Assembly: GCA_020091685.1 (NCBI GenBank)
Contig: CM034613.1
Location: 25,787,220 to 25,851,219, forward strand
DNA from: Lutjanus erythropterus
Taxonomy: Eukaryota; Chordata; Actinopteri; Lutjaniformes; Lutjanidae
DNA: 64,000 nt
Direction: 5' to 3'
The translations under genes were made by a program, and so were the position numbers. Below are positions 24,817 to 35,849 of this stretch, in pieces (within the stretch, counting starts at the first letter, position 1; the number at the start of each line of letters is the position of its first letter). Under the pieces are notes generated by a model, which was not told the origin of the DNA, made no database searches, and saw only the letters and a program-made list of their open reading frames with translations.

Positions 24817-26627
24817 TCAAATGGTTTCCTCTTCATCTCCTTCTTCCCACATCAGAGTCTCCAGTTTTTCCTTTATCAGAGCCTCCATTTCCTTCACCAG
24901 AGCCTCCAGTTCCCTCACCAGAGGCTCTGCTTCCCTCATCATAGCCTCCATTTCCCTCACCAGAGCTTTCATTTCTCTCATCATAGCCTCCAGTTTCTCC
25001 ATCAGAGCCTCCAGTTCCCTCAACAAAGCCTCCAGTTCCCTCATCAGCGTCTCCAGTTTTTCCATCAAAGCCTTCAGCTCCCTCTTTGAAGCCTTCGGTT
25101 CCCTCTTTGCAACCTCCAGTTCCCTCTTCGCAGTCTCCAGTTGTCTTTTTGCAGCCTCCAGATCCCTCTTCACGGTCTCCAGTTCTCTGTTTACAGTCTC
25201 CAATTCCCTCTTCATATTCTCCAGTGGCCTCTCCGCACTCTCTATGCCTGACTGTGCAATCTCCAAACCCCACTTCATAATCTTCAGGACCCTCTTTGCA
25301 GTCTCTGGTTCTATCTTTCCAACCTCCCATACCCTCTTTATAGCCTCCCATTTCCTCTTTGTATTCTCCCATTTCCTCTTTACAGGCTCCAGTCGCATAT
25401 GTGAAGCCTCCCATTTTCTCTTTGCAGCCTCGAGTTCTCTCTTCGCAATCTCCAGATTCCTCTCCGCAGTCTTTGTTTCTATCTTTTCAGCCTCCAGTTT
25501 CCTCTTCGTAGCCTCTAGTTTCCTTACCAGTCTGGTAATGAAATCCTGCTCTTCATCCTTTTTTATTGCATTTTCAGTCATGTATTTGTTATTGTCACCT
25601 ATTTTCCCATTCAGTTTCTCTCTCTCAACCTTCTCAACTGGTTCCCTCTTCACCTCCTGTTCCCTCATCAGAGTCTCCAGTTTTTCCATTATTACAGCCT
25701 CCGTTTCTCTCACCAGAGCCTCAGCTTCCCTCATCAGAACCTCAACTTCCCTCATCAGAGCCTCCAGTTCCCTCATCATAGCCTCCACTTTCCTGAACAG
25801 TGCCCCCAGTTTCTCCATCAGAGCCTCCATTTCCCTCAACAAAGCCTCCAGTTCCCTCATCGGTGTCTCCAGTTTTTCCATCAAAGCCTTGACTTCCCTC
25901 TTTGCAACCCTCAGTTCCCTCTTCACAGCCTCCAGTTCCCTCTTTGCGGCCTCCAGTTCCCTCTTTGCGGTCTCCACTTCGCTGTTTATAGGCTCCAGTT
26001 CCCTCTTTGCAGTCTCCAGGTATGTCTTTGCAGTCTCATGCTCCCTCTTTGCAATCTCCAGGCCCTTCTTTGCAACCTCCAGGCCCAGATTCACAGTCTT
26101 CTGGAGCCACTTTGCAGTCTCTGGTTCTATTGGTTCTACCTTTGTAGCCTCCCATTTCCTCTTTTCAGCCCCCCATTCCCTGTTATCAGCCATCAGTTTC
26201 CTCTTCATACCCTCCCATACCTTCATTGTAGCCTCCAGTTCCCTCTTCGCAGCCTCCAGTTCCCTCTTCCCATCCAGTTCTTCCATCTTTTCAACCTCCA
26301 GTTTCCTCTTCATAGTCTCTAGTTTCCTTACCAGTCTGTTAATGTAATCCTGTTCTTCATCCTTTTTTCTTGCATTTTTAAGAATCGTAATTTCAGTCAT
26401 GCATTTGTTATTGTCACCTGTGAACAAACATTTGATGAATTCAATGAATATTTATTGTTCAGAACAGAAAAACACAGAACCTAAGGTATCGTTCAGTATC
26501 ATCAAAAGAAACCACAGGTTGTTGTGTAAGAATCAACAAGACGTGACTCACGATAAGTGAAGTATGGTACGACACAATCAGCAGCTACGACAGCAGCGAA
26601 GCTGACCAAGAACCAAACGATGGCCAT
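24817..26627 (-). CDS. membrane-anchored long coiled-coil protein, 558 aa
   Basis: Two exons on the minus strand: 26552-26627 (start) and 24817-26417 (rest), joined in phase (TAT C|GT). The start MAIVWFLVSFAAVVAADCVV is hydrophobic and suits a signal anchor or signal peptide. The remaining 533 residues are almost unbroken heptads of the KRELEAA and MREMEAL kind. They are coded by a 21-bp tandem repeat (about GCCTCCAGTTCCCTCTTTGC on +). The coil is an internal duplication: GDNNKCMTE with EEQDYINRLVRKLE near the N end recurs as GDNNKYMTE with EEQDFITRLVRKLE in the middle. Expected structure is a long rod, in the cytosol if the N end is a type-II or inverted anchor, outside the cell if it is a cleaved signal. 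No known enzyme or ligand domain. The start codon context (CCCATGG) is favourable, but the 5' end is unproven. Confidence 0.7.
24830..26330 (-). repeat. coding 21-bp minisatellite with internal duplication
   Basis: Dozens of degenerate 21-bp units, each one heptad, lie inside the coil exon. The two halves (about 24817-25610 and 25611-26417) align with each other, including the non-heptad segment at each N end and a CCCATTCAGTTTCTC phrase on + beyond each C end. Confidence 0.8.
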
Positions 26628-29556
26628 GGGAACGCAGGAGTCAGAAAAAAGGAAAAAAAACAACCTCTTCCAAAAACAAAAAAAAAAAAGTGATGGACCC
26701 AATGCAGGTAGAATCTCACCTATGAGGAGTAAAAACACAAACCTCAAACTCATCTGGAAAAATCAACAATCAATCACTGAAAAAAATGTTAAAATTGCTG
26801 AAGGTGTAAAATAAAACTTGTAAGACAGAAAAGTTTCACTGGAGTGTGTTAGTTTGTGTGTGTGTTTTATGACTGGTACAGCAATGCTGAGACAAAGCAA
26901 TTATTGACTAAAGTTTTCACTGGTCATGTGACCTCACTTTACTGAAAAATGATAAGTAGTTCTGTAAATGAGTGCTGAAATTTAGCTTTTTAATGAGCAG
27001 ATCATCTAGAGAAGACAAAGATTATATTTTATATGATGATAGAAACAGCTTCTGTCATAACCAGTTAATAATGAAGAAGATTATGTTTTACCTTTGAATG
27101 CTTTTCATATTTATTCATGCAGCACAAAACTACAAAAACTTTAGCTGTACTTAAGAGGATACGTCCACTGGAGACGGCGGTCCTGGTTTTATTTCACACA
27201 ATAGGCAATGATGAAAGTTTTGTGACTAAAACTTCAAAAATAAGTGAATGAATAAATTTTGCAGCAGCTTACCTGTCGCATGCATCAACAAGTCAGCTTA
27301 CCACAGAGTTCAGTGAACCTCAGGTACAAAGTCCTCAAATAAAATGATTTGAACACTGGTCAGCTGTAATCGCATAAGGTGTGTTCATCTTGTGTTACTG
27401 TGGGCCTGCAGCTGTTTGTTAGGTGATGTTATACTCAATTTATTTTAACATTTACCATGTGATCACATTTGGAGTGTGGAGCGTGTCTTCTCAACGTCCA
27501 CACAAAGGTCTCTATCTGTTATGAAGTGTAATACACTGCGAGCGGCGTTGCATGTGCGGTTTAGCAGCTTCTGCCGTTCAGTGTTGCAGCAGCTGGAGAT
27601 CATTCACAGCCATCCTGCCCTGAGGTCAGTGTGGTTTTATTGTGGCTTACCGTACTTCCCCATCAAGAACAACACGAGTTCACATGTTACACTGGAGAAT
27701 TTACTATCAGCTCCTAAATCAGCTCATGGTTTCTACGACTCTACTGTAGATGTTTGATGTGGGATTTTTTAATATCCAAACCTTTTATCTGCATTTTTGT
27801 AGCCAATAAAGTAATCAGATCACAAACTGACCAATGAAAACCAAGACATATGGACGAAAAACAAAACAAATAAAGAAAAAGGACGTCAACGATTGACCAT
27901 TAATTGATTTTATTATAAGAATTTAACCAGTCAAAAATATATTGATGGATATTTAATCAATGAGCGTGGCAGTAACTGCACCTCATCTAAAAAAAAACAA
28001 AAAACAAAAAAAACCAAAATCAATCAAAATGAGTGAAAAACATTTGTTTTGTATCTTATCAATTATCAATGATTAGTTGATTGTTTGCATTTTAACTATT
28101 GGTAAAGAGAAACACAAAGTTTGCAACCCCAGTCTGGAGAGGTGACGGCGACATCATCGGTTAAAAGTAACTAATTTCTTTTGATGAATACTTTGTACTT
28201 TTACTTAAGTATTTTTGTAACAGCATTACTTTTACTTGTAATTGAGTGAAATTTTAGCAGTGTAACAGTACTTTCACTTGAGTACATATTTTCACTTCTC
28301 TTTCCATCACTGATGAAGACATGAGTTGAGCTGCTTCGTGATTAATTTTGTTAGTAATTTCGCTGTTTGTTTTTGTTTAAGATCAGCTGATTATTGCAAA
28401 CACTTTTTGAAATCGAAATAAAATCTAACCAAGAAAAGTTTATCAACTATGGAAACCAGTTGTCTCTTAAGGTTGTCTGATGATGATGATGGGTGATGAT
28501 GATGATGGATGATGGATGATGGATGATGGATGATGATGATGCTGCAGTTTTCAGTTTCTGTATTTGTAAGGATCAAATGAGTCAAAAAGTTGTATTTTCA
28601 AGCCTTTGACAAGAGGACAAGTTTAAGTTTGGCTATTAATTAATATAAAAAAACCCAAAACAATATTTATGGAAATAAGATCAAAATAACTGAGAAAATG
28701 TCTGATCACAATATCAGTTAAATATTAAGAGATTAGTGTCATTCAGTCTGATATGAAAACACATCAAACTATTTTCTCTTTTAATCGATCTTCTTTCAAA
28801 TGCAATATTTCCCTTTAAAACGTAATACTTCAAAAGTGAAATACTGCAGAAAAGTATAAGAATCCTGATCTCTCCCCCCCACCCTCCCTCCCCTCCCTCT
28901 CCCTCGCACACGGGGACTAAGTAGGGAGAACTAACGAGACACAGGTGGGCAAACAGGTGAAACATATGACAATTAGAAAGGCGGGAAACAGACAAAGACA
29001 GGAAGTAAAAACAGACACGAGACACGGGGGAGGACCAAAAACTACCAAAATAAAACAGGAAATAACAACCAAAATCCCAAACCATGACAAGTGTAAGTTA
29101 AAGAAGGAAACTCAGAAACAAGAAACAAAGAAATACATAAAAGCAAGAAAATAAATTGCACATTCTTATGTGTCATGCACTTTCCTCTGTTCCACTTCAT
29201 TGTTTTATTAAAAGTGAAGTGAGAACCCACAGAGGAACCCAGAGTGATAACTACAGAGCATCAAAAAGTAAAAACAAGAGTTCATTCCCACGGTCACATT
29301 GTGTCTGTATTACTTTCTCTTTCTCTTCCTTTTTGGTGACGCTGAGCGTCTCACTCTCAAAAGGAAAGTCACAGAGAGACAACGACATAAAGTCCCCCAC
29401 CTTCAGCCTGCAGTGTGAAGCTCATAACCGTCTTTACTGTTAGTATTAATGTCGGCTGAAAATCTTTCTGAAGCTGTGAACTAATGACTTCATTTCTTTA
29501 ATCGAAGACACGTCACTGAGTTTTTTTTTCTTCATCTTACTTCTCAGCTCTCCAGC
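26628..29556. other. intergenic, repeats, promoter side of a V-only receptor
   Basis: Includes an unrecognised open stretch at 27476-27757 with weak hAT-like flavour (RVFSTSTQRSLS; not called). Also present are a TACTTTTACTTAAGTATTTT-type repeat at about 28150-28312, a GAT-rich simple repeat (28476-28543), the right copy of the duplication described for 24.0-24.4 kb, and a purine-rich element-like stretch at about 28940-29150. The segment 29410-29556 is similar to the stretch before the leader of the V-V-C gene (32770-32887), so it probably carries the promoter or 5'UTR of the next gene. Confidence 0.5.
28476..28543. repeat. GAT/GGAT simple repeat
   Basis: Runs of GATGATGAT with GGATGAT interruptions. 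The same position in the 24.0 kb copy of the duplication has a shorter GAT tract. Confidence 0.9.
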
Positions 29557-31273
29557 ATGGCTCGGCTGACTGATGGAAACTCCTTCGGGGACTCGAGAGT
29601 TTTGCTTTTCCATCACTCTGTCATCTTCCTTCTTCTGATGCTGCCGTCTGCAGGTAAAATATCCTGACACATTATCGACAGATCTTCTAAAAAAAACTTG
29701 CAGATGTGTTGTTAAAGATGTGAAGATGTTAGGGTTAGTTGTCACGTCTTACTTTCTGTTTGCTGTAAAACTTTGTTAAATACAATGTATTTTCATCAGT
29801 TCTGTGTCTGTGATTGGTGTTAGCAGGTCTGCTAATAAAACAACATCTCAAAAAAAAAGGTTTATCCTGGCTGAATTACTTTGACTTTCAATTCAAGATC
29901 CTATTAATTACCTTTAAATCTCCACATGGTCTGTTTCTGCTTTATATTTTAGAATTTTAAACCCCTTATTCAGCAGCCAGACGCCTCAAATGTGACCATG
30001 AAATGTTAAAAATGTCATGGTTGGGGTTTTGGACAAAGGGGATTGGTTAATTTTTACTGTTTTAGCTTCAATGCAGTTGCAGAGTTAAGTTACAGAGGTG
30101 AATCTGTTTCTGTTTCTGTTGCAGATCAGTCCACGGTGGCTAATCTATGTCAGTCAGTATCGGTGACAGTAGGTCAGGACGCCATCTTGCCGTGTCAGCT
30201 GATACCTGCCAGAGACGCCTCCTCCATGACCCTGGAGTGGTCGAGATCCGACCTGAACCCCAGATTTGTCCACGTGTGGCGTGACGGCAAGGACGCGCTG
30301 GCTGATCAAAACCCGGCTTACAAAGGAAGAACGTCCCTGACCGTCGAAAAACTGAAGCACGGAGACATTTCACTGAAACTGTCCGCAGTGGAGCTGTACG
30401 ATAACGGCACGTACAGATGCTTCATTCCAGATCTGAACAAGGAATCATTCACCTGTCTTTCTGTTGGTAAGTAGAAATTTCACAATGTGTTCCTTCAAGT
30501 TAAGGGAAGTCGTGCTGCAGGATGATGACACAGAGGAACAGGAAAAATATTTAGTTTCATCTTTTCTTTGTCTTACGAGAAATGAGATTCTTATTTTTAG
30601 CTCACTGGAGCCTCTTCTGTTTCTCCTAAAACCTCCCCTGGTGCAAAACAGACTTAAGTGAAATCTTAAATTTGTCTCAGTGGTCAAATTGTCAAATTAA
30701 AAAGTTTTCTTTTAGATCTCACTGTTATCTAAAGAGCTGAATATTTGAAATAAATTTAATATCAGTGCAATGAGACCAAAATGATCATTTTAAGATTTTC
30801 AGTTCAAATTAGTCTTGGACTGAGACGAGACAAAGGGTATTTCTCAGGAGCCGAATTTAAGAAATCTAAGAAAATGGTCTTAAATTGAGCAGGTTGGAGC
30901 GAAGACGAGATCTTATTTTGAACTCCTCCTTCAGTTCATCAGTTTGAACTTTAATTATCTTATCTTTGTAATGTATTCATTTGAATATTTACAATATATA
31001 CATGTACGTCAAAAAGTACTTGCATGCAGACTCCAAACCTCTAAATACATTAATTTAAATGTCTATTAAATTAACTTTTGTTAACTTCCAGCTGATGTTC
31101 TACATTAATGAAATGCTGTTTTGTGTTTTATCATTTCAGATGAGATCCCAACTACTCCTGTCTGGAAGATTATTCTGATTGTAATTGCCGTCATTATTAC
31201 TTTTATAATCGCCTGTGTGACTGGTTGCCAAATAGACTGCTGCCCTTGTGTAGAACTGATAGCCAAACTTTGA
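29557..31273 (+). CDS. MOG/butyrophilin-like receptor, single IgV, Cys-rich tail
   Basis: Three exons: 29557-29653 (leader with VLLFHHSVIFLLLMLPSAG), 30125-30466 (IgV) and 31140-31273 (TM and tail); 190 residues. The V domain has QDAILPC, LEWSRSDLNPRFVHVWRDGK, LKHGDISLKLSAVELYDNGT and YRCFIPD. Its start has an extra Cys (ANLCQSVSV) that the paralogues lack. The TM is WKIILIVIAVIITFIIACVTGC. The tail is only about 15 residues and contains CQIDCCPCVEL, a Cys cluster at the membrane edge that would suit palmitoylation (inference). There is no IgC exon before the TM. An AATAAA lies about 275 bp after the stop. It stands just upstream of the V-V-C paralogue, with a closely related leader exon. Confidence 0.8.
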
Positions 31274-31449
31274 AGTGGAAAAAAATAAGCGCCAGCTTTC
31301 CCCTTGTTCACATAATGAGGCGTGTGTTGGCTGACATCATCAAATTATTATTAACCTGCATTCTGAATTTCTGCAGTAGATAAAATAATATGAATAATCC
31401 TGATTTTCATAACATAAATTCATATGATCCCCCCCTCAGTAAGTGAATT

Positions 31450-32463
31450 TGAAGGAGCAATATGTAGGAATTGCATGTACAAAAATGAGTACAGCGGAGC
31501 ACTGAAGGTGAAGTGACCGAGGACGAGTCTTCACTGCAACACCGCATTTCAAATAAAGATGTCCTAACCTGCTCCGTGCATCAGCGAACAGGCCGAGAGA
31601 CGCGTTCGTGTGACAAAACGCTCACCCTGGCTCCGTTCTAGCAAAGTTCTGCACATTAAGGTTAAGTAATGAGATTGAAAAGTGTCACGTCTTTTATAGG
31701 AATGTCCTCAAAAAGCATTAAGTTTGGAAGGAGAATAAGTAAACTGACCTCCAACTACGTACAAACAACACTGGCTTCAGCAAGTCACATTAATTCTGAA
31801 TAAATATCTGCAGAGGAAGAAATAAGAAGTGCATTTTTTCACCCCACATCTGCTTAACCGGCCCAAAACATCTGTATTTGACGTCCTGTATTAGACACAA
31901 CAATACACTTTCTTTGTGATGTGTTTACGAACAGCTCGGGCTGATTCTACCTTTAGGTGGCTGCATGTCTCACTGCCTGCAAGACCCCATTAACATTTTG
32001 CTGAATTTAAAAATAATAAACATCAACTCTTTCTAAAAGATTATTAATGATTTCTTACGATTTCTTATTTCTACTTATGATTTGTTTTATTTGTTTGTTT
32101 GTTGGATATGCAATTATTTTGTTCAAATTAATGATTCCAAGCAAAATGTAATTAAATTAGTTTGTCTGTTGTGAAGCATTTTTGCCTGTAATTTTACGCT
32201 ATATTTTGCTATATTGTGATGTGCTGGAATGCTCATGTGACAAACAGGAAATATTCCACCTTTGCATCACGCTGCAGCTGTTCGATGGTCACGGTTACAT
32301 GAGTTCATTATCTGAGTTGAAGTAATGGTGGTTTGCATTTGCATCTTTTTAGTGATTTTTTTTCTGATCATTGTGTTTGAAAGTTGTCATACAAATAAAG
32401 TTGCCGGTTGCACTTATTTTCTGCAGGTATTTCCATTTTTCTAGATGACATATTGCTCCTTTA
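31450..32463. mobile_element. non-autonomous DNA element (MITE-like), about 1 kb
   Basis: The left end GAAGGAGCAATATGTAGG and right end (CATATTGCTCCTTT) are inverted complements over about 14 bp. No transposase frame inside. Partial copies occur at 33187-33480 and (right end only, inverted) 50565-50597. A GTATTTGACGTCCTG phrase from the interior also occurs near 12078. Confidence 0.6.
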
Positions 32464-32887
32464 AAGTAATCCATAATAAAGAATTCGAAGGTTTTAACAG
32501 GAGTCATATTTATGTTTTACTGAAGGCAAAATGTGAACAAACAAAATTACCAGCAGCTGTCAGATAACAATGAAGAAGCAAAAAAGTACTACGTGCTGTT
32601 ATGAAGACAAGAGTTAATTCCCACAGTTAATTGTAAATGCATCAATAACTTTCTGTGTCTGTCTGTGTTTTTTTTTCCTGCTCACACTGAACGTCTGGCA
32701 GGATGTGGTGAGAAAAGAAGAACTGAAAACAGTTCAACCAGTAGATCAGAATGCCGCTAACTTCACCTCAGTCAAAACCATCTCGAGCATCAGAGTCGGC
32801 TGAAGATTTTTTAACCTGTTCCTAATAATCATTACTTCATTTTTGATTTTCTTTGTTTTTCTTTTTTCTAATCTTCATAACGTCAGG

Positions 32888-35849
32888 ATGGCTCAACCGA
32901 CTGATGGACTGGGCTTCAGGGAGTTCAGAGTTTTGCTTTTCCATCACTCTCTTATCTTCCTTCTTCTGATCCAGTCTTCTGCAGGTAACATATTTTATTT
33001 CTTGAGAACAGGCTGCACACAGGAGACCACATCTCACCGTCTCACATAGATGAGTTTAAAAGGTCATATTTCCTCAAATGAGCAATGATAACCAAAGTCA
33101 CTACTGAAACAACCAGAAAGTAACAAGAATTTTATTGTTAAATTTAAAATTACTGCAGATAAATGTCAGGTGTCAGCATTTATGGTATTAAATGAGCAAA
33201 TATGTAGTAATTGCAAATGCAAAAATGGGCACAACAGTCCAAATAGTAAGTTGGAGCCACAGACTATGAATTAAAAAGGTTGGAATATTATCTACTATAT
33301 GATCTATATGGTTGATGTGAGTTTTTTCCCTTCCATCACCTCCTCCTCAGACACAGGGAAGCTTCAGCAGGCTGCAGGCACCTACTGCCTGCCAGACTCC
33401 ATTAACATTTCGCTCAATTTAACCGTAAAAAACATCTACGCCTTCTGAGAGACTTTTACTGATTTGTTACGACTCATAAACAGACACATACTCATTCAGT
33501 GAACATTCGGCATTAATTTTAAATCTATTTAATGTAAAACGGGGAAACAAAGGGTTATTCCAGCCCAGACATATGCACCATCTAGGGAGGGGTCTGGGTT
33601 TTATGTCCAAAGGTGAAGTTACGGGTGCAGCGACCCCCAAATTTTGAGGCAAAGCAGGACAAAATGCAGCTGTAAAATTGGCAGAGACTAATAAATGTAA
33701 TTGGCTTTTCAAAGGAAAAGTATGTAAAGTCATAGCATACACTAGATTATCATTAGAATTTAATTTTTCATGCAGGGTAGCGTGAGTTTTGTTGCTCTTA
33801 TGCATCACAAAACACAGTAACGTCGTGTGGAAAGACCAAATTACTTGCTTATATAAATTTTATTAGTTTAAAATATTATTAATTATAAAATATCACTTCC
33901 ATGAGGCTGTTCAGACTGACGATGATGGAAAAATAGATAAGAGACGCAGCCTTAAGGTGCTGAGAAAATTCTTTACAAGAATTAACACATAGATCTGTTA
34001 CATCCTCAGGTAAGCCTCAGGTGATTGGTCCATCTCAGCCAATAGTGGCAACAGTAGGTGATGACATCATTCTACCATGCTACCTGAATCCTGCCGCGGA
34101 CCCGAGACGGTGGACTGTGGAGTGGACGAGACCTGACCTGGACCCCAAAGTTGTCCATGTGGCGCATCGCGGTGTGGAACAGAAGGATGAAAAACAACAT
34201 CCGTCCTACAGAGGAAGAACATCACTGTTCACTGATGAACTGAAATATGGAGACATTTCACTGAAACTCTCCAAAGTGAACCTCACTGATGAGGGGACAT
34301 ACAGATGCTCCATTTCATCGTGGGCTCACAATTCTTCAGTTGAGCTTGTTGTTCGTAAGTGGAAATTTTAAGTTCGTCCATCAAACACCATTAATTTACA
34401 TTGAAGCATCAGTGCGGCTGTGTGGGAGCTGCATTGCTTTGGTTAAACTGAAGTCTTGTCTCAGAACAATTAATGAACTAAAGCTGCTGCAGGCGAAACC
34501 TGTGCAAAACCTTTCCTCCTCTCTCTCCGCTGCCTCGTATCACAACACTAAGTCCCACTGAACCTTAAAGACTGAACTAGTTTGGCAGAAGGAGTAGGTG
34601 CTCTGCAAAAACAGCACAAATCCTGCACACCTCACAACATTACATGCTGACTCCTTAAATTGTCACTCTGTAATCATAACTTTGAGATGCCATGTAATAT
34701 GTAGTATAATTACAAGCCTCATTAATAAGTTATTTCATTATATGATATATTCATAATGTATTTTTCTTCCTCAGGTGAGTCTCAGGTGATTGATCCAGCC
34801 CAGGAAATAGTGGCAACAGTAGGTGATGACATCATTTTACCGTGCTCCCTGGAGGCTGCGGTGGACGCTTCATACAGGACTGTGGAGTGGACGAGACCCG
34901 ACCTGGACCCCAGGTTTGTCCATGTGGAGCGTCTCGGTAGTAAACTGGAGAGTAATAAACATCCGTCCTACAGAGGAAGAACATCACTGTTTGCTGATGA
35001 ACTGAAACATGGAGACATTTCACTGCATCTGTCCAAAGTGAAGCCCACTGATGAAGGGACGTACAGATGCTCGATTCCATCACGGGGTCAGAGCTCTTTA
35101 GTTGCGCTCGTTGTTGGTAAGTGGATATTTTAAGTTATTAAGTCATTAATCTCTCTCTCCCCGACCACCATCTTTGACTAAAACAGTAATTTTACTTCAC
35201 AGAACACAGGAATGTGCATTGATAGCATCATTATCCCAGTTTCACCTTCTCCTCTCTTCTATCTTCAGATGTTGTCCCCTCTCCTGCCATAGTGGGTTTC
35301 AACAAAAACAGCAGTGGACTGGTTCTCCAGTGTGAGTCTGAAGGCTGGCACTCAGAGCCTGAGGTGTTGTGGCTGGACGGTGAGGGACACGTCCTCTCTG
35401 CTGGACCTACAGAGACAGTCAGAGGTCCTGATGGTCTCTATACTGTCAGCAGCAGAGTGACTGTGGAGGAGAGACACAGCAACAACTTCACCTGTAGAGT
35501 CCAACAGAAGATCATCAACCAGATCAGAGAGGCACGGATCTGTGTTACAGGTAGAAATGATTTGTGAAATCATGGAGGTGCTGTGGCAGCTGTGTCCTCG
35601 GCTGCAGCTCCCCCATTCTTGTCTGTCTTCATAAAAAAAAAAAAAGGCCCAAAAATAGTTTAAAAAAAATGTTTATTTATCAATGTATTATGCGCTCACT
35701 TTGCACACCTGTGTTTTATCATTTCAGAAGACGTCAGCGTGACCAGCGTTTCTCTTCCTTGGATCATCATCTTCAGTGTTACTGTCGGTTTCACTGTCAT
35801 CGCTCTGGTAATCTGCCTCCTCTGCATAAAAATGAGGCTCAGAAACTGA
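32888..35849 (+). CDS. butyrophilin-like receptor with tandem V domains (V-V-C-TM)
   Basis: Five exons: 32888-32984 (leader, FHHSLIFLLLIQSSAG), 34010-34354 (IgV1), 34775-35116 (IgV2), 35269-35550 (IgC) and 35728-35849 (TM and tail); 395 residues, all phase 1. V1 and V2 are close copies, both with VATVGDDIILPC, TVEWTRPDLDP and SYRGRTSLF. V1 ends YRCSISSW and V2 ends YRCSIPSR. The C exon has the shared core, but with GWHSEPEV in place of the GWYPEPEV seen in the other loci. The TM is WIIIFSVTVGFTVIALVICLLCI, followed by KMRLRN and stop, so there is no signalling tail, coil or B30.2. The typical BTN/B7 ectodomain is V-C; the extra V looks like local exon duplication. Role by family: T-cell or innate co-regulation; ligand unknown. 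Confidence 0.85.
33187..33480. repeat. partial copy of the 31.45 kb element
   Basis: Begins with GAGCAAATATGTAGTAATTG, matching the left end of the 31450-32463 element. It also carries the CCATTAACATTT phrase of its interior. It lies in intron 1 of the V-V-C gene. Confidence 0.5.

Noticed and set aside
24782-26347. 521-residue open frame on the + strand, Ser-rich
   Set aside because: It is the antisense of the coiled-coil exon. The 21-bp repeat keeps several frames open at once. The minus-strand frame has a proper first exon, phase-matched junction and heptad logic; the + frame has none.
27476-27757. possible hAT transposase C-terminal fragment
   Set aside because: Only a weak RVFST-type resemblance and no second motif; not enough to call a transposase.
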